Under the pieces are notes generated by a model, which saw only the letters and a list, made by a program, of their open reading frames with translations, had not been told where the DNA came from and did no database searches. From the NCBI GenBank assembly GCA_964593705.1, contig CAZQIV010000008.1:19775-83774 (forward strand): 64,000 nt of DNA. The letters run 5' to 3'. Each line of letters opens with the position of its first letter. The stretch's first letter is position 1. Shown piece after piece: positions 18,826 to 28,457 of this stretch. The DNA is from SABY01 sp964593705 (lineage in GTDB: Bacteria; Bacteroidota; Bacteroidia; Bacteroidales; 4484-276). The position numbers were made by a program, and so were the translations under genes.

Positions 18826-19163
18826 TAAGCTAATTTTTTGTTGGTTAAAGAATTATTTACCTGGTTCATAATCATCTCCTTTGTCTGCAAGCCAGTCATT
18901 CGCCTCAATTCTTCCCCATTTTTATAAAGTATAAGAGTGGGAATATTTCTTACGCTAAGCTTTGAAGATATTACCTTGTTATCATCAACATTGAGGGTGG
19001 CAATTTTAAAAAAGTCGTTATTTTCAACTGCCAGTTCTTCAAGTACTTTGTGCTGAAGTTTACACGGATAACACCATTCGGCCCAAAAATCGACAAGTAC
19101 AATATTGTCTTTCAGGATATGATTGAAGTTGTTATAATTTATTTCTATGATATGATTTTTCAT
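18825..19163 (-). CDS. Thioredoxin-family protein
   Basis: 112 aa with the thioredoxin fold in order: VLVDFWAEWCYPC (active-site Cys31 and Cys34), KIATLNVDDN, the cis-proline loop VRNIPTLILYKNGEE and a C-terminal helix. The active site is CYPC rather than the usual CGPC, so its redox potential or partners may differ. There is no signal peptide, so it is cytoplasmic. It is coupled to a downstream DUF6132 membrane protein, a pairing I have seen associated with redox genes in Bacteroidota. Confidence 0.9.
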   Translation of the reverse strand: MKNHIIEINYNNFNHILKDNIVLVDFWAEWCYPCKLQHKVLEELAVENNDFFKIATLNVDDNKVISSKLSVRNIPTLILYKNGEELRRMTGLQTKEMIMNQVNNSLTNKKLA

Positions 19164-19290
19164 ATTTTCCTAAATGGCCACAAATGCACGAATGAATTGA
19201 TCTCCATTTCCCAAAGAGACAAGGTATGCACCGGGTAGTAAATAATTTAAATACACATTTCAAATCACTACTGTCCGATTAAAAATTATA

Positions 19291-19611
19291 GATTCTTCGC
19301 TACGCTCAGAATGACAATTGCACTGTGAGTTTTGGTTTGGGGAGGGGGAGGTTGGCGGCGTTTGCGCCCAACAACCCCCACCAGAAACCCAAAAACCCCG
19401 GAATTGTGAAACAAAAGAACTGTTAGGAAGAAAATGTTGNNNNNNNNNNTAATTAATAAATTTTTTTTATACCCCCTTCCCCTATTTTTTAATTTTGCTT
19501 TTTTTTTTTTGTTTGGGGGTGGGGTTGGTGGGGGGTTTCCCCCCCAACCTCCCCCTCCCTGATACCCTAAACGCCTGTCATTCTGAACGAAACGAAGTGT
19601 AGCGAAGAATC
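19291..19611. repeat. Large inverted repeat containing the assembly gap
   Basis: GATTCTTCGCTACGCTCAG...TGACA (19291-19316) is inverted at 19577-19611. Inside it, GGGGAGGGGGAGGTTGG (about 19339) is matched by CCAACCTCCCCCTCCC (about 19542-19557). N bases fill 19440-19449. The rest of 19164-19707 is low-complexity G/C and A/T tracts with no gene. Confidence 0.7.
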
Positions 19612-19707
19612 TTTTGCTAGTCCTATATTTTTTACGGACAACAGTGATTTCATATTTTCATCACAAATTAAAAGACCACAGATACGCAAAACACATACCA
19701 AAATAAA

Positions 19708-22140
19708 TCACTTTAGTAACACTACTGTAATTCCGGTTCCACCCATTTCAACTTTTTCATCGCCAAAGCGCTTCACCTCAGGATTCAACCTCAGCTGATC
19801 CCTGATAACTTCTCGCAGGATGCCGTTGCCCTTGCCATGCAAAATTTTAACTTCTTTTATAGAAAGCAATATGGCTTCATCGATGTAACGCTGCAATTCG
19901 CTTGAAGCCTCCTCTGCCCTATTTCCCCTGAGGTCGAGCGAAAGTTTAAAATTTGTCATTTTGTCATTCAGATCATTCACAATGTGCCCATAAGACCTTT
20001 TACGAAAAAGAACCTTTTCGTGGTATTCTTCCTCGCCAACATTTACCAGTTTTGCCAATGGAACTTTCATAATCACACTACCAAAACTAACCATGGCTTC
20101 CTTTCCGGAAAGCTCCACAACTTCACCTACGGTTACTTGCGGCGGAATGCGCACCCTGTTACCAATCAAAATTGTTTTGCTGTCGTGCTTTGGTTTTTCC
20201 TTTTTTGGTTTTGAGAGTTTCTGTATTGAAGATGTATCTTTTTTTGCTTGTACTTCTTTTTGCTGATCACTCTTTTTTTCTTTCAGTTTTTCGCGAAGCA
20301 CCTTTGTTTTCTCTTTATCAGCCTGCACCTCTTTAATTTCACGAATTGTATTCTCGATCAATTTATTGGAATCATCAATAATCTGCTGTGCTTCTTGTCG
20401 TGCATTCTTTATAATTTTGCCCTTATTGGTTTCGAGTTCACTTTTTAGCGTTTCATATTTATTAGTCAGTTCTCTTAGTTTTTTTTCGAGCACTGACAAT
20501 TCCTTTTGCTTTTCCGAAAGTTCTCTTTTTTCCACTTCAAGCTGTTGCAGTTGCTTATCGAATTTTACCTGGGTTTTACCAACCTTCTTTTCTGCATTTC
20601 TAAGAATGTACCATGGAAAACCGGTTTTTTTAGCCATTTCAAAAGCAAAAGAACTCCCGGGATTCCCAATTTGAAGTTTAAAAAGAGGTTGCATTTTTCG
20701 CGTATCAAAAAGCATGGCCCCGTTGATAAGACCGGGTGTTTTGTCGGCCAGCATTTTAAGATTCGTGTAGTGGGTGGTAATAACCCCAAAACTTGTTTTT
20801 TGATTGAGGTGTTCAAGTACTGCTTCGGCTATGGCTCCACCCATGCGTGGCTCTGTTCCCGTCCCAAATTCGTCGATCAGAAACAATGTTTTATTCCCTG
20901 CTTTTTGAGAAAAATATTTCATATTTCGCAAATGGGATGTGTAAGTACTCAGGTCGTTTTCGATGGATTGCTCATCACCAATATCAATAAAAATATCCTT
21001 AAAAATTCCGGTTTCCGAGGTTTCGCGCATTGGCACCAGCAGGCCGCACTGGAGCATATATTGCAAAATGCCCACAGTTTTCAGGCACACAGATTTGCCG
21101 CCGGCATTAGGCCCTGAGATAATCAAAATCCTGTCGTCATCCTTTAATTTTATTTCAAGGGGAATAACTTCTTTCTTTTGTTTTTGATGTGCAAGAAAAA
21201 GTAGCGGGTGACGGGCATCCCACCACTCTACCACAGGATAATCGTTGAGAATGGGAAGACCTGCCTCCAATTTCATGGCAAGCTTTGCTTTTGACCGGAT
21301 AAAATCGACAAGCCCCAAAAACTCGTAAGCCTTGATTATGGTATCTGCCGAAGGCCTCAGAAAATCGGTGAAGGCAGCAAGGATTTTATTGATTTCGCGT
21401 TTTTCGGCATTCTCCAACTCCCTGATCTCATTGTTTGCCTCAAGCGATTCGGCGGGCTCGATGAACACTGTTTGGCCACTTGAGGATTCGTCCTGGATAA
21501 AACCCTTGATTTTTCTTTTATGCGTTGCAGGCACAGGAATTACCAGCCTGCCGTTGCGGATGGTTACATCATCGTTGGGGTTAACGTATCCGCTTTGCCG
21601 TGCCTGGATCAGAATTTTGTGGATGGCGCGATCTACTTCACCTGAAAGCTTATTCAGGCCCTTCCTTATGGTTGACAGTTTTTCAGAAGCAGAATTCTTA
21701 ATTCTTCCCCGATCATCCATAATACGTTCAATTTCGCGGATGATGATTTTTTCGTCCTCCACTTCCCTCACCAGGACACGCATTAACGGGAACTTTTCAA
21801 CATCCAAGAGCCGGAGGTAAGATATTACATCAAAGATGGACTGCAAAGAAGTTTTGAGATCGAATAGATTTTCCTGTAAAAGAATCGTTCCCGGCATCCT
21901 TATCCTCATAAGTTCGGGGATAAGGTTAAAATAATTTTGGGCCGGAAAGGGATTCCCAAACATGAGTATTTGACGGAACTCCTCGGTTTGACCCAGGCGT
22001 AGTTTAATGGTTTCAAACTGTGTAAGAAAACACATCCTGTCAACATGGTTTCTGCCCATATCGCTCACACACAGTTCCATCAGCATTTGCCTTACCTGAT
22101 GAAAACCTACTTTATCTTCAAAATTATTGGGAAATATCAC
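19708..22140 (-). CDS. mutS2: MutS2 family ATPase/nuclease
   Basis: 810 aa with typical MutS2 order: N-terminal core and clamp, Walker A ISGPNAGGKS (~343), Walker B region LIDEFGTGTEPRMGGAIAE (~420), H-loop THYTNLK, a long coiled coil (~515-640), and a C-terminal Smr domain (DLRGNRAEEASSELQRYID ... LHGKGNGILREVIR). MutS2 lacks mismatch-binding domain I and acts on branched DNA or collided ribosomes depending on the species; the Smr domain is a nuclease fold. Length is normal. A TAATTTTG box (22156-22163) lies 16 bp before the ATG. Confidence 0.95.
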   Translation of the reverse strand: MIFPNNFEDKVGFHQVRQMLMELCVSDMGRNHVDRMCFLTQFETIKLRLGQTEEFRQILMFGNPFPAQNYFNLIPELMRIRMPGTILLQENLFDLKTSLQSIFDVISYLRLLDVEKFPLMRVLVREVEDEKIIIREIERIMDDRGRIKNSASEKLSTIRKGLNKLSGEVDRAIHKILIQARQSGYVNPNDDVTIRNGRLVIPVPATHKRKIKGFIQDESSSGQTVFIEPAESLEANNEIRELENAEKREINKILAAFTDFLRPSADTIIKAYEFLGLVDFIRSKAKLAMKLEAGLPILNDYPVVEWWDARHPLLFLAHQKQKKEVIPLEIKLKDDDRILIISGPNAGGKSVCLKTVGILQYMLQCGLLVPMRETSETGIFKDIFIDIGDEQSIENDLSTYTSHLRNMKYFSQKAGNKTLFLIDEFGTGTEPRMGGAIAEAVLEHLNQKTSFGVITTHYTNLKMLADKTPGLINGAMLFDTRKMQPLFKLQIGNPGSSFAFEMAKKTGFPWYILRNAEKKVGKTQVKFDKQLQQLEVEKRELSEKQKELSVLEKKLRELTNKYETLKSELETNKGKIIKNARQEAQQIIDDSNKLIENTIREIKEVQADKEKTKVLREKLKEKKSDQQKEVQAKKDTSSIQKLSKPKKEKPKHDSKTILIGNRVRIPPQVTVGEVVELSGKEAMVSFGSVIMKVPLAKLVNVGEEEYHEKVLFRKRSYGHIVNDLNDKMTNFKLSLDLRGNRAEEASSELQRYIDEAILLSIKEVKILHGKGNGILREVIRDQLRLNPEVKRFGDEKVEMGGTGITVVLLK

Positions 22141-22774
22141 TTTTTAAACTTTTTGCAAAATTAGAAAAAATGAAATGGCAGAAAATTTAAGTAAACTTGC
22201 AGCCATGAAAAGTTGGTTGTTTTACCACCTTTGGGGAATTAACTAAATGATGAAATTGGAAAGTCCGCAGTGCCGGGCTTCGCCCGTGCATCCTCGAAAA
22301 ATTACGAAAATCAAAGATTTTCTATTTTTCGGGATGGGCAGTCCACAGTCCGCAGTTTACAGCAGGCAGTCCGCAGTTCACAGTCCACAATGGTCAGTGG
22401 GCAGTACCGAAAGCTTTTATTTTTTTTTGACTATTAAACAGTTTAGTGTTTTGTTTATGAAATACAATTTCACACAATACTTTAATCATCAAACTACTAA
22501 TATTAATAATAGCTGTGAGATTTTTTAATCTTTTATTCTTTGTGTCTTTGTGCCTCCGTGGTATCTATAATGAACCACAAAAGCACAACGACACAAAGAA
22601 TTACAATTCCGCCATAATTTATTCTATTGTTTGGGATGATATGTTTCAGAAAAACTGATTGTTTTAAATAAAGAATCCCTGAAAACTTTCGGGAGTGAGG
22701 GTCGGGAAAAGGTTAACTTCTAAATTGCTGAAGTACAAAAAAAAATTGAATCACTAATTATTCGCCGACAGGCT
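22141..22774. other. Intergenic region with degenerate repeats
   Basis: At 22335-22408 there are imperfect repeats of AGTCCGCAGT. At 22535-22561 and 22574-22600 a sequence around CTTTGTGTCTTTGTGC is inverted and could form a long imperfect hairpin. The spacing is irregular and no gene was seen. Confidence 0.4.
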
Positions 22775-25198
22775 ATGTTTAAAAAAATATCATTCGCATT
22801 TCTATTCTCGTTTCTCATTTTCTATGCATCCGGTCAGGATAATATGGTAAGCGGAAAAGTGCTTGATGCAGAAACCAGCCAATCCCTGGCTTTTGTAAAT
22901 ATTGTAAGCAACAACAGCAATATTGGCACTTCCACCGACATCGACGGGAAGTTTAAAATAGTTACTAAAGAAAAAGTTGAATTTTTAAGACTTTCGTACG
23001 TGGGATACGAATCCCAAATTTTTTATCTGCACGCCAAAACCAAAAACCTTGAAATTATGCTACAAGCCACCAGCCTGGAACTGGAAGAGGTGGTAATTGT
23101 AGCCGGTGAAAATCCTGCCCACAGAATCATTAAAAATGTAATCGCCAACCGTGAAAACAATGACCCGGAAAAACTGAAGTCGTTTGTCTATACATCCTAC
23201 GATAAAATGGTAATGACGGTGGATACCCTGGATATTAAAAAAGAGGACTTCAACCCACAGGACTCGGGATACATCAGGTTAAAGAACTTTTTAAACGACA
23301 AGGATTTTTTTATGATGGAAACAGTATCGGAACGCAAATTTATGTCGCCCGACCGAAACCATGAAAAAGTATTAGCATCACGCATTTCGGGTTTCAAAGA
23401 TCCCATATTGTTATTCTTAAGTTCGCAGTTGCAATCATCTACTTTTTACCGGGAACTAATAAAAATTTCGGATAAAAATTACATCAATCCTATTTCGAGG
23501 GGAAGTACAAAAAAATACTACTTCCAGATTGAAGACACAACTTATACAGCACGTGGCGACAGTGTTTTTATAATTTCTTTTCGCCCGGGCATCAACACCA
23601 ACTTCGATGGATTAAAGGGTGTATTGTCGATAAATACCCACAGATGGGCCATCCAAAACGTTATTGCCGAACCATCACGCACGGAGGACGGGCTGACAAT
23701 AAAGATTCAGCAAATGTACGAGCTGATAAACGATACTACCTGGTTTCCGGTTCAACTGAATACCGACATCATTTTCAATAATGTAAAAATCAACAATTTT
23801 GTTCCTGTTGGAAAAGGCAAAAGCTACAATAAGGACATTGAGCTTAATCCTGATCTTGTAAAAAGGCAATTCAATCAAATTTCGGTAACATTTGATCCAA
23901 ACGCCGTAGATCGTGACGAGGATTTTTGGTTGGCATTTCGTGGAGATTCACTCACCAACCGGGAAAAAAGAACTTATGAATTTATTGATAGTATTGGCCG
24001 GGCTGAAGACCTGGATCGGAAAATTTACACTTTAAAAGCATTGCTCAATAATCGACTTCCCCTGGGCAAAATTGATGTGGATTTATCCAAAGTAGGAAAG
24101 TATAACAATTATGAAGGCCTGTATTTAGGGCTCGGATTACTAACAAGCAAAAAGTTTTCGCAAACTATTAATGCCGGAGCTTTTGCGGGTTATGGATTTA
24201 GAGATCAGGCCGTGAAGTATGGTGGTAATATGTCGTTTACAATCGATCGATACAGAGAAGTGAAGATAAACCTGGCCTATTATAATTACACCACCGAAAC
24301 CGGGGGGGTACATTTTTTTAGTGAGAATGAAAACATCCTCAACCCGGCCAACTTTAGGAATTTCCTTATCAAAGACATGGATCACACCGAGCGGATACAA
24401 TCGTCAGTCAGCTTTAGGGCATTGCGCTATGGGACGTTTAATGTTGGTATTACCAGGGATGCCAAGCAAATTACAAACAATTACTATTTCGATGCCGAAG
24501 ATGCGGATATTCCAAGCGATAAACCTGAATACATTTTTACCGAATTCACGGCAGGGTTCAGGTATGCCTTCAAAGAAAAGTTTTTAGAAATGCCTGATTC
24601 CAGAATTTCGATGGGGACTAAATTTCCGGTGGTGCAGTTTCAGTATTCACGTGGCATCAAAGGCAGTTTGGACGGAGGATTTGCCTACAATAAATTTGAT
24701 TTGAAAATTGAAAAAAACTTTTACATAAAATATCTGGGACAGTCGAATTTGGAATTATCGGCCGGCTATGTTGATAATCCCATCCCACAAACAAACTTGT
24801 ACAACGGAAGGGGTTCTTACCGCGCTTTTACCATTTATACACCCACAAGCTTTGCCACGCAGCGCATGAACGAATTTTTGGCCAACAAATATGCTTTCCT
24901 GTTTTACACCCACAATTTTGGCAACTTGATTTGGCGCGGCAAAAAATTCAGTCCTGAATTTGCAATAGCTACCAATGCCGGCATTGGAACCCTCGACCAC
25001 CCCGAATATCATAAAGGAATCGATGTCAAGATTATGGATAAGGGCTATTTTGAATCGGGAATTTTAGTCAACAAGCTCCTAAATGTATTGGGAGTTTATA
25101 CCATAGGTGTGGGAGCGTTTTACCGCTATGGCTATTATCAATTGCCCAAAGTTGCTGATAATTTTGCTTACAAAATTTCGATTGTTTTTCCGTTTTAA
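22775..25198 (+). CDS. DUF5686 outer-membrane protein with carboxypeptidase-like regulatory domain
   Basis: 807 aa. Signal peptide (MFKKISFAFLFSFLIFYASG), then a CarboxypepD_reg-like domain at ~22-110 (VSGKVLDAETSQSLAFVNI, DIDGKFKI, LSYVGYESQ), then a DUF5686 region to the end. The C-terminal half is rich in alternating aromatic beta strands and ends in ...KISIVFPF, as expected of an outer-membrane barrel with a terminal Phe. The organisation and length match the family. The substrate is unknown. It is a single gene with no clear promoter, followed by a palindrome (25305-25337). Confidence 0.85.
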   Translation: MFKKISFAFLFSFLIFYASGQDNMVSGKVLDAETSQSLAFVNIVSNNSNIGTSTDIDGKFKIVTKEKVEFLRLSYVGYESQIFYLHAKTKNLEIMLQATSLELEEVVIVAGENPAHRIIKNVIANRENNDPEKLKSFVYTSYDKMVMTVDTLDIKKEDFNPQDSGYIRLKNFLNDKDFFMMETVSERKFMSPDRNHEKVLASRISGFKDPILLFLSSQLQSSTFYRELIKISDKNYINPISRGSTKKYYFQIEDTTYTARGDSVFIISFRPGINTNFDGLKGVLSINTHRWAIQNVIAEPSRTEDGLTIKIQQMYELINDTTWFPVQLNTDIIFNNVKINNFVPVGKGKSYNKDIELNPDLVKRQFNQISVTFDPNAVDRDEDFWLAFRGDSLTNREKRTYEFIDSIGRAEDLDRKIYTLKALLNNRLPLGKIDVDLSKVGKYNNYEGLYLGLGLLTSKKFSQTINAGAFAGYGFRDQAVKYGGNMSFTIDRYREVKINLAYYNYTTETGGVHFFSENENILNPANFRNFLIKDMDHTERIQSSVSFRALRYGTFNVGITRDAKQITNNYYFDAEDADIPSDKPEYIFTEFTAGFRYAFKEKFLEMPDSRISMGTKFPVVQFQYSRGIKGSLDGGFAYNKFDLKIEKNFYIKYLGQSNLELSAGYVDNPIPQTNLYNGRGSYRAFTIYTPTSFATQRMNEFLANKYAFLFYTHNFGNLIWRGKKFSPEFAIATNAGIGTLDHPEYHKGIDVKIMDKGYFESGILVNKLLNVLGVYTIGVGAFYRYGYYQLPKVADNFAYKISIVFPF

Positions 25199-25304
25199 AT
25201 TTTTGATTTTCCTATCGCGTATTTGTAAAACACAAAAAGTCAATGTTTTCAAAACGTTTTTTTTTAAACCGATTGGATTTGATAAAAAAAACGTATTCTT
25301 TTTG

Positions 25305-25337
25305 AACCCTGACAGAGTTTCAAACTCTGTCAGGGTT
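25305..25337. terminator. Perfect 16-bp palindrome, terminator-like or dispersed repeat
   Basis: AACCCTGACAGAGTTT (25305-25320), one base, AAACTCTGTCAGGGTT (25322-25337). It lies 107 bp after the DUF5686 stop and 230 bp after the TamL stop. There is no adjacent T run, so it may be a dispersed palindrome. The rest of 25199-25566 shows no gene. Confidence 0.45.
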
Positions 25338-25566
25338 GAACGATACTAAAATTTTTCCTCATTTTTATACACTAAGGATTGGAGCAAAATATTACAGTAA
25401 ATATTAGATTAAGGTAATTATTTAGCTATTTCAATTATCAAATTTCATTTAAGCAACTTGGTGATTTGTGCGGCGGAGCTCCCTTCTCCAGATGGAGAAA
25501 GGTTGGGGATGAGGTTTTAGAACAACCAGCATATTTCATAACCCACATAAAAAGGTACAAATAAAG

Positions 25567-27942
25567 TTAGAATGGATAGCCAATTCCAAAATTCCAAATT
25601 ACATTTCTAAGCTGTAAGTTATTGAATTGCCACCTGCTTCCATCAGCATAAGATGGGTCGCGAATTGGTGTGGCGGCATCTATCCTGAAAATAAAAAAGG
25701 TTAAATCGAGCCTTAAACCAAAGCCGGCATCCACAGCAAATTCTCTAAAAAATTTATCGATCTCAAATTTACCTCCCGGATAGTTATCGCTGAGATTGAG
25801 CAGCCAAATATTCCCGACATCAGTAAATAAAGCCCCTTTAAACCAACTATAAATCGGAAAGCGATACTCAAAGTTTGCTTCCAAAATAAGATCCCCCATT
25901 TTTTCGAAATTATTGCTGATGGTATCCACAAACGACCCCGGGCCAAGCGAGCGATAATTCCATCCCCGCATATCATTGGATCCTCCGGCATAAAAGCCTT
26001 TTTCGAAGGGCAAAACCTTTGAATTACCATACGGGATACCAAGGCCAAGCAAATTCCGGTACACCAGCGTATGATCCTCTTTCAGGGCGAAGTAATACCG
26101 AAAGTCGATGTTAGTACGTGCATATTGTGCATAAGGGATATTCCACACGGTGTATTCCCCGTTTTCATTTTTAGTGGCATTTGAAAGATTGCTTGATAAA
26201 TTAAGCGCATTACCGGAGGTTTCGATATTCCACCTGAAATATTTAAAATTCTGCACTTTATTTCTTTCCTGGTTATTAAAGATATAAGTATAACTTGCCG
26301 ACATAATAAAATGATCGGTGTATTGATTCAGCAAGCGCTGATCGTTTAGCGTTTCAAGCCTGGCGAGGAAGGCTGAATCAGGAAAAATGGAAACAGAATT
26401 AATCTCCAGGGGAATAAGGCTGTGGCTAACAAAATTATTCGACAACCAATTGTAGCCAAAAGAACCATTGATAATATACCTTTCATAATCGGGACGGTTT
26501 TGATAGCTAAGCCCGGTTTTGATTGTAGTGCGGGGCCTTAATGTTGTGGTGGTGAGGTCGAGGAACGATGGCAACAAAAACTTAGGAAAATCCAGCGAAA
26601 ACTCAACCCCCGTTTGAACGGTATTAAAAAACAATAGCACAGGATCGCTGGTAGAACTACCCGCCTGCCACTCCAACCCGCCTGTTAACTTTACACTAAA
26701 CACCTCCGCCCCTCTAAAAATATTCAGGTTCCTGTAAACAAAATTTCCTGCCAATCCCAAAGTAGAGCCCGAAGTAGTCCCCTCGGTCTCGATGGAAAAT
26801 GACTGAACCGGCCTTCTTGTAAGTTCAATGAGGCAATTGATGAATTTTCGAGTACTATCGGCCTGATCAATAACACCCATAGCAGGACTAAAATTGAGGG
26901 AGGTAAAACTATACAACGGAAAACCTGAAAACTGACGGTAGGTTCTGTTTTCTATTTTTTCGCTGTAGCGCTTCGATGGCCTCAAAAAAACCGAGCGATT
27001 CAATACCGAAGGTTTAATTTTAAGCTTATCGCGGTAATAAATATTAATTTTCCCCCGGCCATCAAAGCCTGCAGTATCCCTGATGACTTCCATTTTTGAG
27101 GTATCGGTAAGTACGGGACTAAAATTCGGGTCGATAGAAACTTCATTAAGGTAATACTGCTGATGGCTTCTCGAAATAATCCTAAGGTCGGTGGAATCGG
27201 TCGATTTGCCTGATTCCTGAATATTTGTAAAGATTTTAAGTGTATGATTTTTAAATGCGCTGTCAACTTCAAAATAAATATATTCCGAACCAAAATAGTA
27301 ATATCCCTGATTTCTTAACAATGACGAAATCCGGTATCGTTCATCATCCAAATCATTCGCATTGTATAGCTCTCCTTTTTTTATAATTGAATTTAACGAA
27401 TCCTGCAAAACGATTTTATGCATCACTTTGTTGGGAATATCATATTCAACATCAGCAACAGTGTAGGGTTTTGCAAGTGTAAAATCATACTCTACAGTCG
27501 CTTTTTTGTTTTTCCTTGTAACCTCGCTTGTAATTTCGGAATTAAAAAAACCATTGTTATCAAGGAAAAGTGCCATTTGTTCGAGCGTACGTTGAATTTG
27601 ATTCTCTTGTAAAATTACCGGTTCCTGCCCCAGGTTTTTGTTGAGCCAGCCTTTAAATTTTGTCTCTTTCCCTTTGCTTGTAGCGCTGTTTACCCACAAA
27701 CCGACCTTTACAATTCCAAGCAACTTATCGTTGGGCTGCTGTTGGATAAGACCATAAAAATCATCGGTACCAAAGGGAATATTCTTACCTCCTGCCGGCT
27801 TTTTATCGATGGTGACTACATTTTTTTTCAACAGGTATTCATCCTCCTGCACATTTCTTGTAATGTTGCATCCTGAAATGAAAAACAGAACAATTACACA
27901 GCAAAGAGAAATATGTAGGCCTTGTTTATTCAATTTTATCAA
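25567..27942 (-). CDS. TamL-like BamA/TamA-family outer-membrane lipoprotein
   Basis: 791 aa. It starts at a TTG (no in-frame ATG upstream) and has a lipoprotein signal ending FISGC. The N-terminal half contains POTRA-like segments; the C-terminal half is a surface-antigen (D15) barrel ending in IGYPF. The motif GGSNDMRGWNYRSLGPG is typical of the Omp85 beta-barrel region. Bacteroidota TamL pairs with TamB in outer-membrane assembly; no tamB gene is adjacent here. A minus-strand TACTTTTG box (27959-27966) lies 17 bp upstream of the start. Confidence 0.85.
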   Translation of the reverse strand: MIKLNKQGLHISLCCVIVLFFISGCNITRNVQEDEYLLKKNVVTIDKKPAGGKNIPFGTDDFYGLIQQQPNDKLLGIVKVGLWVNSATSKGKETKFKGWLNKNLGQEPVILQENQIQRTLEQMALFLDNNGFFNSEITSEVTRKNKKATVEYDFTLAKPYTVADVEYDIPNKVMHKIVLQDSLNSIIKKGELYNANDLDDERYRISSLLRNQGYYYFGSEYIYFEVDSAFKNHTLKIFTNIQESGKSTDSTDLRIISRSHQQYYLNEVSIDPNFSPVLTDTSKMEVIRDTAGFDGRGKINIYYRDKLKIKPSVLNRSVFLRPSKRYSEKIENRTYRQFSGFPLYSFTSLNFSPAMGVIDQADSTRKFINCLIELTRRPVQSFSIETEGTTSGSTLGLAGNFVYRNLNIFRGAEVFSVKLTGGLEWQAGSSTSDPVLLFFNTVQTGVEFSLDFPKFLLPSFLDLTTTTLRPRTTIKTGLSYQNRPDYERYIINGSFGYNWLSNNFVSHSLIPLEINSVSIFPDSAFLARLETLNDQRLLNQYTDHFIMSASYTYIFNNQERNKVQNFKYFRWNIETSGNALNLSSNLSNATKNENGEYTVWNIPYAQYARTNIDFRYYFALKEDHTLVYRNLLGLGIPYGNSKVLPFEKGFYAGGSNDMRGWNYRSLGPGSFVDTISNNFEKMGDLILEANFEYRFPIYSWFKGALFTDVGNIWLLNLSDNYPGGKFEIDKFFREFAVDAGFGLRLDLTFFIFRIDAATPIRDPSYADGSRWQFNNLQLRNVIWNFGIGYPF

Positions 27943-28340
27943 GTTATAAAATGACGTACAAAAGTAGATTTTATTTATGGTAAAAAAGCAACAGAGCCCT
28001 CTGTGTATTCAAAATTTCCGCAGTATTCACCACAATGATTGTTTGCATTATCCATGCTGGTAGCTTTTCTATCGTTCGTTCAGCTAAGGTTGTTTGGATT
28101 CAGGATTTCTTTTAGAAATTCATGAGCCCAGTATAAAAAGCCGTAAGACCCCTAAATCCCCAAAAGGGGACTTTTCCAAACTTCTGAGTTTTTAAACTGA
28201 ATTCATTAAAAATCAAAGTTTCCGTTTCATAATCCTTCCAATATTTTCCCGGCATTTCTTACCAGTTCAACCTTGACTATTCCATAAACTTATCGCAATT
28301 TCAGCTTCAAATTCATTTTCAATCATTGGTAAAAATCCAC
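27943..28340. other. Intergenic repeat region upstream of the 406-aa gene
   Basis: 28130-28210 carries the CCTAAATCCCC element also seen at 16800 and 62190. The stretch 28218-28410, nearly identical to 62560-62730, follows. No gene was seen. Confidence 0.5.
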
Positions 28341-28430
28341 TTTCGCAAGCCCAAAACCCCCATTTCGTCATCGAATATAGCCGTTTCGACATGCTTGGGT
28401 CGGAAAAAGAAGAAAAGTGATTTATCTTTG
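28341..28430 (+). promoter_or_regulatory. Three-repeat activator promoter (copy 1)
   Basis: TTTCG at 28341, 28363 and 28384 (spacing 22 and 21 bp) followed by a -7 box TATCTTTG at 28423-28430, 39 bp after the third repeat. There is no TTTG at the -33 position, which fits an activator-dependent promoter. The ATG follows at 28458. The repeats resemble LytTR-type sites. Confidence 0.6.
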
Positions 28431-28457
28431 TGCTGAACATTAAAAAACAATAAAACG

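Noticed and set aside
22335..22408. AGTCCGCAGT repeats as a CRISPR
   Set aside because: Units are ~10 bp, imperfect and without spacers or cas genes.
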